This document shows, one piece after another, positions 20,063-25,451 of a DNA stretch of 25,451 bases (position 1 is its first letter; each line of letters opens with the position of its first letter). The DNA is from a virus, in the IMG/VR virus record IMGVR_UViG_3300047564_004966, positions 1-25,451 of that record; one strand, given 5' to 3'. The notes beneath the pieces were generated by a model. The model was not told where the DNA came from and ran no database searches. It saw nothing but the letters and a program-made list of their open reading frames with translations. Made by a program: the position numbers and the translations under genes.

Positions 20063-20552
20063 CATAGCTCCTTTTTGGGACGATGAATTTAAAAATTTGA
20101 ATTATCGAAAAGAAAAATTCAACGACCCCGGAGCAGTGTTAGAATGGCAAGACGCAGGACACACTGGCCCATTTGGTGGATGGATGTGTGATATGCGAGA
20201 CACACAACCAGTTTGGAATAATCAGTTTATTGATTTTTTTTCTGTGTTAGGATGGAAAAATATTGGTACAAGTTACTACAGAATGGATCCCGGCAGTTCG
20301 TTGCCCATACACAAAGACACTTATCAAAAATATATAGATTTGTTCAATTTAGAAAATCAAAAACACAAGATAAAGCGAGCAGTTGTATTTTTAGAAGATT
20401 GGCAGTCCGGGCATTATGCCGAATGTAACAACGTGGCTTTTGTTGATTGGATAAAAGGATTCACTCTGACCTGGGACTGGGATGCTCCTCACGTGGCAGC
20501 TAATTTAGGAATGACTCCTAGATACACATTACAAGTTACCGGACACGTATGA
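20040..20552 (+). CDS. putative Fe(II)/2-oxoglutarate-dependent oxygenase
   Basis: The 170-residue protein has a cupin-type double-stranded beta-helix pattern. SLPIHKDTYQKY contains an HxD pair (His91, Asp93). WDWDAPHVAANLGMTPRYTL contains a distal His (His151) and an Arg ten residues later (Arg161) that could bind 2-oxoglutarate. This arrangement matches the aspartyl/asparaginyl hydroxylase-like branch. The substrate might be a protein, an amino acid or a sugar intermediate. It is sandwiched by overlaps between the dehydrogenase (23 bases) and the amidinotransferase (ATGA), so all three should act in one pathway. The family assignment is from motifs only. Confidence 0.7.
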   Translation: MATHEWFNIAPFWDDEFKNLNYRKEKFNDPGAVLEWQDAGHTGPFGGWMCDMRDTQPVWNNQFIDFFSVLGWKNIGTSYYRMDPGSSLPIHKDTYQKYIDLFNLENQKHKIKRAVVFLEDWQSGHYAECNNVAFVDWIKGFTLTWDWDAPHVAANLGMTPRYTLQVTGHV

Positions 20553-21472
20553 TTCATAGTTACAACGAATGGGATTCTATCAAAGAAATAGTAGTGGGTC
20601 GAGCAGATTTTGCCAACTGGCCCAGCACAGATCCTGTATTTGCATTAGAAAGTGAAAAAACAACTTGGAAGGAAACTCCTGTACCAAGTGGTCCTGTTCC
20701 AGACTGGATTATCAACGAGACCAATGAAGATTTAGATATGCTGGCTCTGGTACTTGAACGTTGTGGTGCTGTTGTACATAGACCCAAATCTTTAAACTAT
20801 CAGCAGCTGGGCGGTATGTACGGATACTGTCCCCGGGATAGATTATTAATTTATGGCGACACCATAGTCGATCCTGCCATGATGTATCCGTGTAGAGATA
20901 TGGAGGCGGAAACTCTAGAAAATGTCATATATCGAGCCAACACTGTACACATTATGCCGCGCAATGAAAAAATGACCCTAGATGCTGCTAATATTTTACG
21001 TCTAAATGATAAAATGTTATTTTTGGAAAGTGTTAGTGGAAATCTTAAAGCAGCAAGCTGGTTAATGAAAAAGTTTCCTGATGTTCAAATTGAAATATGT
21101 AATTTTTATTCCGGAGTACATATTGACAGCACAATTGTGCCATTGCGCGAAGGACTGGTAATGGTTAATGCCAGTCGGGTAGATGCAAGTAATTTACCTA
21201 GTGTGTTTGATAGTTGGGAAACAGTTTATATCCATGAAGATGATATTGTGGAACAAAGTTTTTATCAGTATCCTTATGCTAGTAAATGGATAGCTCTAAA
21301 TATGTTGTCGGTTGATCCTAGTACTGTAATTGTTGATAAACAACAAATCAAGCTAATCAAAGTATTAGAAAGTTACGGATTTACGGTAATTCCATTGCAG
21401 TTACGACACAGTAGAACACTCGGCGGAGGATTTCATTGTGTGACATTGGATTTAATCCGCCAAACTCAATAA
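20549..21472 (+). CDS. glycine-amidinotransferase family enzyme
   Basis: The 307-residue protein is a clear member of the arginine:glycine amidinotransferase family (GATM, StrB1, SxtG). The three catalytic residues are present in order: Asp145 in LDAANIL, His191 in GVHIDSTIVPLREGLVM and Cys297 in LGGGFHCVTLD. YASKWIALNMLSVDPSTVIV matches the helix-strand typical of GATM (SKWLSMNVLMLD). These enzymes move the amidino group of arginine to an amine acceptor (glycine, lysine, inosamine or other). The length is shorter than GATM but near bacterial forms. The acceptor is unknown; in this operon it may be an amino-sugar, amino acid or modified phage component. ATGA overlap with the oxygenase. Confidence 0.9.
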   Translation: MIHSYNEWDSIKEIVVGRADFANWPSTDPVFALESEKTTWKETPVPSGPVPDWIINETNEDLDMLALVLERCGAVVHRPKSLNYQQLGGMYGYCPRDRLLIYGDTIVDPAMMYPCRDMEAETLENVIYRANTVHIMPRNEKMTLDAANILRLNDKMLFLESVSGNLKAASWLMKKFPDVQIEICNFYSGVHIDSTIVPLREGLVMVNASRVDASNLPSVFDSWETVYIHEDDIVEQSFYQYPYASKWIALNMLSVDPSTVIVDKQQIKLIKVLESYGFTVIPLQLRHSRTLGGGFHCVTLDLIRQTQ

Positions 21473-21476
21473 ATAA
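21468..21476 (+). promoter_or_regulatory. late-type box AATAAATAA
   Basis: The TAAATA core overlaps the stop codon of the amidinotransferase and lies 28 bases before the ATG of the next gene, giving a short leader. It would drive the methyltransferase-fibre-radical SAM run. Confidence 0.45.
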
Positions 21477-21504
21477 CTTACAAATAAAAAAATAAAAGGT
21501 CATT

Positions 21505-22242
21505 ATGAGTTTTGAAAGTTATACAGATTGTGTTTTACGTGCTTTTATTTTGCATACAAAACAGTCAGAAATTGTAAAAAGAAAAAAAGAGATTTTAGAT
21601 GAAATTGCTGATTTTCATAATTTTGTCCCAAATACAGTTTTGTATGTTGGATTCAATCCCGCAATACTAGCAGACGTAACACCTAATATTACAGTTACTG
21701 AAATCAGTCAAGCTGCACAAGATTTTTTAAAGTCCAAAAACGTAGAATTCAATTTTGTTCAAAAAGACAAATTATTAAATACAAAACAAAAGTTTGATTC
21801 TGTTGTGGCTTTGGACGAATATTTTACTTTTGCTAGCACAGATAACTTGCAAAAAAATAAGGTTACAGAAATTTGTAATCTGGCTTCAGAATATATCATA
21901 ACTACTTGTAGAGATTATAAAAATCAAGATTTCAAGGACAGAGAATTTTCTTCCCCTGCTCTTGTAAGGGATTCCAAGTCCAATACTATTTTTTTAGAAT
22001 TTCATAATCATGACATACAAGATAGGAATTTTTGGCAATCAACTGTGTATCAAATTAATGGAACAACACTAGTGACTGCCGGACCGTTTAATAGAAGATC
22101 TATGTTTTTTAAACAGTTGGCAAAGTTTAGTCATGATACCGGAGCAGTTAGTTTTAGCGTACATAAAAATTTGATGTACAAAAGTTTAATCAAGAAAAAT
22201 TACGAACACGTAATTAGTATTCGATTTGATAATGGATCTTAA
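21505..22242 (+). CDS. SAM-dependent methyltransferase-like protein
   Basis: A 245-residue protein with a Rossmann-like centre. TVLYVGFNPAILADV (44-58) occupies the place of the SAM-binding motif I, though the usual GxGxG is reduced to VGFNP. TEISQAAQDFLKSKN supplies an acidic residue in place of motif II. KFDSVVALDEYFTFA is like motif IV. The C-terminal half has a QINGTTLVTAGPFNRRSMFF strand/loop and a helix, KQLAKFSHDTGA. It may be a methyltransferase or a degenerate version. It directly precedes a fibre-like gene (11-base overlap), so a role in modifying a tail protein is possible. Confidence 0.55.
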   Translation: MSFESYTDCVLRAFILHTKQSEIVKRKKEILDEIADFHNFVPNTVLYVGFNPAILADVTPNITVTEISQAAQDFLKSKNVEFNFVQKDKLLNTKQKFDSVVALDEYFTFASTDNLQKNKVTEICNLASEYIITTCRDYKNQDFKDREFSSPALVRDSKSNTIFLEFHNHDIQDRNFWQSTVYQINGTTLVTAGPFNRRSMFFKQLAKFSHDTGAVSFSVHKNLMYKSLIKKNYEHVISIRFDNGS

Positions 22243-23491
22243 CACACACCTAGCAAAAATAGTAGAAGGTTTAGTAGCAGATATCACATCTAACGTGTTA
22301 GTTAGAGTAGACTCTGCCATTGGCGCTGCTATCAACAATAGATTGGCTGCATATGACTATACCAGTCATATTCAAGAAGCCGCTGCACTTGCGTTTGACC
22401 GACGTATAAGTGAATATACAATTGATTCAAAAAAACTTGAAAACAGAATAGTTGACAAAATTAAAGAAACATTAGATCTTGCTCAAGGAACAACTAAAGA
22501 ATTAGTTGAAGCAAAAGTACAAGAAAATTTATCGTCGACTGATTTTCAAAAAGCTATTACTGATTCAGTGAGTGGTTTTTTATCTGCTAGACTGGCAGAT
22601 TTTGATTTTCCTCCGAATAGTATAAATCCAATTTCTATTAGATTAGAAGATTTACATATATCTGGTAACAATGTCGCCGGCGGAATAATAGAAAATTTCA
22701 GTAGTTCTGGAATTGATGATCGTGCCACACAAGTTGCGTTGACTATACTTGATGATACTACAGTGGTTGAAAATAATTTACTTACAAAGGACCTGACTGT
22801 GGAAGGTTCGATGACAATAAACGGAAGTTTTATTGTCAATGGCGAAGTTCCAGAAAGCAGTGAATTTTTTAAAACTTTAATTACTAATACTACCACTAAC
22901 ACTTTAAATTCTTTAAATAACAATCTTTTTACAAGATATAGTAATTTAATTTTTGATAAGATAAAAAATGAAGGAATAGATATTACTAAAATATCTTCTG
23001 ATGGAATTGAAGTAATAAGTTCAAGTTCTTTGGGTTCCGGAATTGTTAATAGTAAACTTCAGTCATTGGGCGAACTTCGGGATCTTACTGTAAAAGGCGA
23101 GAGTTTGTTTGCACAAACAATGTACGTGGGACCAAAGAGAGTGGGCATTAATACCATCGAACCATCGGCTGCTCTCAGTGTATGGGACGACGAAGTTGAA
23201 ATAACTGTCAAGAAAAAATCAAAAGATACAGGTGTGCTAGGAACACCAAGAAGCCAAAAACTAATTTTATCGTCAAACGGTAAAGATAATGTAATACTTT
23301 CTGACGATGGATCTACACAAATTGATCATTTAAAAATTGGTGCAATTAAATTTACAACATCAGGTACCCCTCCAAATTTTACAAGTGATCGATGCCATAT
23401 CGTCTGGAATACCAACCCAAATCCTGGGGGTCCAATGGGATGGGTATGTTTAGGCGGAGCCAATTGGGCTAACTTTGGCATTATAGACTAA
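22232..23491 (+). CDS. tail fibre-like virion protein
   Basis: The 419-residue protein starts at ATG 22232 (a TTG two codons upstream is an alternative). Residues 1-120 are a helical, likely coiled-coil part with Ala-rich and Leu-rich repeats (KKLENRIVDKIKETLDLAQG). Residues 120-300 have beta-structured Asn/Ser/Thr-rich segments with DDTTVVENNLLTKDLTVEGS and MTINGSFIVNGEVP, as in trimeric fibres. RVGINTIEPSAALSV is typical of a fibre head shared by many phages. The C-terminus ends WVCLGGANWANFGIID. It overlaps the methyltransferase gene and is followed by radical SAM (TAATG overlap). It is probably a host-recognition or baseplate-linked fibre. Confidence 0.8.
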   Translation: MDLNTHLAKIVEGLVADITSNVLVRVDSAIGAAINNRLAAYDYTSHIQEAAALAFDRRISEYTIDSKKLENRIVDKIKETLDLAQGTTKELVEAKVQENLSSTDFQKAITDSVSGFLSARLADFDFPPNSINPISIRLEDLHISGNNVAGGIIENFSSSGIDDRATQVALTILDDTTVVENNLLTKDLTVEGSMTINGSFIVNGEVPESSEFFKTLITNTTTNTLNSLNNNLFTRYSNLIFDKIKNEGIDITKISSDGIEVISSSSLGSGIVNSKLQSLGELRDLTVKGESLFAQTMYVGPKRVGINTIEPSAALSVWDDEVEITVKKKSKDTGVLGTPRSQKLILSSNGKDNVILSDDGSTQIDHLKIGAIKFTTSGTPPNFTSDRCHIVWNTNPNPGGPMGWVCLGGANWANFGIID

Positions 23492-24801
23492 TGCTCAATA
23501 AAACATTTTGTTCTAGTCCGTGGTTTCACGTAAGACTGTCCTACGACGGATCGTTTGAGCCTTGCCGCTGGGCAAAAAATCCTACCAAGAAACATTCATT
23601 TCAAAAAGAATCACTATTAGAATATTACAATAGTGATCAAATGAATAGTTTAAGGCAGCAACTACTGTCCGGAGAAAAACCAGACTATTGCTCCACGTGT
23701 TATTACGAGGATTCATTCAACAAGCTCAGTGGAAGAATAAGGCAATTGAACAAAAGTGCGATTGATGCCAAGAATTTTGATTTGACATTACGCAGCAGTC
23801 CACATTATGAAAATTTCAAATACAGTTTTGATAACAACGGTCAAGCCAATATTGGTCCAGTTGATTTACAAATTGATTTAGGTAATACTTGCAACAGTGC
23901 CTGTATAATGTGTGATCCGGTGGCAAGTAGTAAACTAGAAAAAGAATATCATAAATTAAATTTTATAAATCCGCAACTGTTTCGACAGCCTGTTTCCTAT
24001 ACACCGTGGACTCATGATCCTGAACAATTGGATCGTTTTATCTTGGAATTAATCAATATTCCCAATATACGTTATATACATTTTTTAGGCGGAGAAACGC
24101 TGTATGAAGAATCTTTTTACACAATATGCGAAAGTTTAATAAAAAATAATCTTGCCAAAAATATCATTGTGGGTACTACCACCAACGGCACCATTTTCAA
24201 TGAGCGGATACAAAAATTTATAGAAAGTTTTAAGCAATTTCATTTGGGTATTAGCATAGAGTCAGTAACCAAATTGAACGATTATGTGCGTTGGCCTGGT
24301 CGCATTGATTCAATATTGCCAAACATTGATAAGTTTCTAGCCCAGAGAGAACATAATCCGGGCTTGTATATTTCTCTGCGTATTACTCCTAATGTTTTTA
24401 CCATATCAGAAATAGACAAGATTTTTGTTTATATGATGGAACGTGGTGTAATTGCAGAAAGTTGTAATATATTACACAATCCGGCATCATTGCGTATAGA
24501 ACTTATACCCGATGATATACGTTGTTTGGTTAAAGAAAAATTAGAAACAGTAATTGATTATTATGAATTATCAAAACAAAATGTAATCAATGTTCGTCGA
24601 TCGGACCAGGTCAGTAACGTAATAGCCGATGTGATTCTAGATTATTATCAATTTATTTGCAATTATCAAGTTCCTGATAATGCAGAACAATTGAGATATG
24701 AACTAGTGAATTTTATTAAAGCATTTGAATCAATTAGAAAAAATTCAATATTAGATTATGCGCCAGATTACGAAAAATTTCTCAGACATTACGGCTATTG
24801 A
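23491..24801 (+). CDS. radical SAM protein with N-terminal auxiliary cysteine cluster
   Basis: The 436-residue protein carries the radical SAM signature CNSACIMC (Cys134, Cys138, Cys141), ligating a 4Fe-4S cluster. FLGGETL (206-212) is the GGE motif that binds SAM. The N-terminal 75 residues hold four more cysteines, Cys7, Cys25, Cys67 and Cys70 (CSSPWFHV; PDYCSTCYYED). This resembles a twitch/SPASM auxiliary cluster placed before rather than after the barrel. Such proteins commonly modify peptides (crosslinks, epimerisation, oxidation). The start overlaps the fibre stop as TAATG, so the fibre or another virion protein is a possible substrate; that is inference. Confidence 0.88.
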   Translation: MLNKTFCSSPWFHVRLSYDGSFEPCRWAKNPTKKHSFQKESLLEYYNSDQMNSLRQQLLSGEKPDYCSTCYYEDSFNKLSGRIRQLNKSAIDAKNFDLTLRSSPHYENFKYSFDNNGQANIGPVDLQIDLGNTCNSACIMCDPVASSKLEKEYHKLNFINPQLFRQPVSYTPWTHDPEQLDRFILELINIPNIRYIHFLGGETLYEESFYTICESLIKNNLAKNIIVGTTTNGTIFNERIQKFIESFKQFHLGISIESVTKLNDYVRWPGRIDSILPNIDKFLAQREHNPGLYISLRITPNVFTISEIDKIFVYMMERGVIAESCNILHNPASLRIELIPDDIRCLVKEKLETVIDYYELSKQNVINVRRSDQVSNVIADVILDYYQFICNYQVPDNAEQLRYELVNFIKAFESIRKNSILDYAPDYEKFLRHYGY

Positions 24802-25117
24802 TACCAACAATCTACTCCAAGTAGAAATTACAGTAATTGAACACAACAATCCCGCATATTGTTTCACAGTGAACGATCTGCCAATGAAATCACAAATGTA
24901 TTTTGACTTGTTGGACTCCTTGCATTTTCGTTGCAAAATCAATAACGGAGCCGTTGAAATTGCCAAAATTTCAATAAACGGAAATGAGGTGCTACCCATA
25001 TATCAACACTTGGCTGATCCGTCTACGGCCTGGATTACTGGTAATTGGGAATTTGTAATAAATGGTCCGTTTTATCTGTGGTATCACAAAACAACCGGAC
25101 AAGGCTGGACGGCTTGA
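24758..25117 (+). CDS. hypothetical overlapping the radical SAM gene
   Basis: A 119-residue soluble protein beginning at an ATG 44 bases inside the end of the radical SAM gene. It has a beta-rich pattern (LLQVEITVIEHNNPAYCFTV; GAVEIAKISINGNEVLPIY) and ends in aromatic-rich FYLWYHKTTGQGWTA. The long overlap is unusual for this window, but no other start codon (ATG, GTG or TTG) lies closer to the body of the protein. It could be a partner or substrate of the radical SAM enzyme, a speculation from coupling alone. Confidence 0.6.
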   Translation: MRQITKNFSDITAIDTNNLLQVEITVIEHNNPAYCFTVNDLPMKSQMYFDLLDSLHFRCKINNGAVEIAKISINGNEVLPIYQHLADPSTAWITGNWEFVINGPFYLWYHKTTGQGWTA

Positions 25118-25142
25118 CCTAATCTAAATCTGCTGCTATAAT
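25114..25142 (+). promoter_or_regulatory. near-consensus sigma70 promoter with extended -10, leaderless output
   Basis: TTGACC (25114-25119), a 17-base spacer and TATAAT (25137-25142) preceded by TGC. The -35 box overlaps the stop of the previous gene. Only five bases separate the -10 box from the ATG at 25148, so the start point would lie at the start codon. Confidence 0.75.
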
Positions 25143-25147
25143 GCAGT

Positions 25148-25375
25148 ATGACTACCTTAGTTTTTGATCACAGAGAATGGAAAAAGTTAAAGGCCCGTAT
25201 AATAGACGAATACGGTGCTGGAATTTTTTTTATATCTTGGCGACTAAAAAGAGAATTAGGTTTTAGCGTCAGAACACATACTTTTTACGACAAATATGCT
25301 CAACGAATTTCGGATATTCGATTGGATTTTGACGATCCTGCACAGGCTACCTTTTTTCAAATTAAATATCTATGA
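25148..25375 (+). CDS. 75-residue hypothetical, probably leaderless early gene
   Basis: A soluble alpha/beta protein, MTTLVFDHREWKKLKARII then EYGAGIFFISWRLKRELGF, ending FFQIKYL. It has no Shine-Dalgarno sequence; the near-consensus promoter ends five bases upstream, so it is likely expressed early by host RNA polymerase from a leaderless mRNA. Its stop overlaps the next ATG. Function unknown. Confidence 0.65.
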   Translation: MTTLVFDHREWKKLKARIIDEYGAGIFFISWRLKRELGFSVRTHTFYDKYAQRISDIRLDFDDPAQATFFQIKYL

Positions 25376-25451
25376 CCACTAATGCATATCTTGTTTACTG
25401 GTGTTCGGAAGGACTAGAGAGTGTGATTCCCATTACCCAATACGAACATTG
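25372..25451 (+). CDS. start of a hypothetical gene, cut by the window end
   Basis: An ORF whose ATG overlaps the previous stop (ATGA) and runs open to the edge of the window. The 26 visible residues, MTTNAYLVYWCSEGLESVIP and on, look soluble and beta-like. The translational coupling supports its reality; nothing can be said about function. Confidence 0.5.
   Translation, partial: MTTNAYLVYWCSEGLESVIPITQYEH

Noticed and set aside
1-25451. tRNA genes, CRISPR arrays, insertion sequences, integrase or attachment sites
   Set aside because: I looked in the gaps and saw no cloverleaf, no regular short repeats with spacers, no transposase or integrase motif and no terminal inverted repeats.

Overview
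This window looks like part of a large, lytic, T4-type tailed phage (myovirus-like) from an uncultivated, probably aquatic, Gram-negative host. The evidence is a PAAR-like spike tip, a SleB-type endolysin, virion proteins, a DexA-like exonuclease, a phage-borne ribosomal protein bS21, an IbpA-type Hsp20, ClpS, and repeated TAAATA boxes that resemble the T4 late promoter. Nearly all genes are on the + strand, tightly packed, often with ATGA or TAATG stop/start overlaps. Nothing points to integration (no integrase, attachment site or tRNA seen). Host type is inferred from the exported proteins with signal peptides, an outer-membrane barrel and an IbpA-like Hsp20; no taxon can be named from the sequence alone.

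Layout. 1-850: end of a PAAR-like protein, then a membrane-anchored SleB endolysin. 860-3785: about a dozen small genes of unknown function (membrane proteins, a zinc-ribbon protein, basic and acidic small proteins), closed by a strong terminator. 3849-5923: virion block with a small conserved protein, a protein with a ubiquitin-like N-terminal pattern, and a 446-aa structural protein. 5996-8575: a 581-aa membrane/coiled-coil protein, a hypothetical, bS21 and a small partner. 8572-9618: one minus-strand GT10-like glycosyltransferase. 9754-12511: proteostasis cassette (full-length DnaK, IbpA-like Hsp20, ClpS), running on into a nucleotidyltransferase, a DexA-like 3'-5' exonuclease and a hypothetical.

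13901-18750 is an envelope-directed region. It holds a small secreted protein, a 24-aa proline-rich microprotein, a secreted Thr-rich protein with an autotransporter-like outer-membrane barrel, a C-terminally anchored protein, two small helix-turn-helix-like proteins, a small membrane protein, another secreted protein and a periplasmic PBP7-type DD-peptidase. 18833-21472 is an operon for small-molecule or sugar chemistry: a UDP-glucose/GDP-mannose dehydrogenase family enzyme, a putative Fe(II)/2-oxoglutarate oxygenase and a glycine-amidinotransferase family enzyme with its Asp-His-Cys triad. 21505-24801 encodes a methyltransferase-like protein, a fibre-like protein and a radical SAM protein with an extra cysteine cluster, followed by small hypotheticals to the window end.

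Transcription signals fall into two classes: host sigma70-type promoters (often extended -10 TGC-TATAAT or TGC-TATACT) and TAAATA late-type boxes. In several cases the promoter ends only 4-6 bases before an ATG that lacks a Shine-Dalgarno sequence, which suggests leaderless mRNAs. The best candidates for an undescribed system are the dehydrogenase-oxygenase-amidinotransferase operon and the neighbouring envelope-remodelling region with its phage-encoded outer-membrane barrel.
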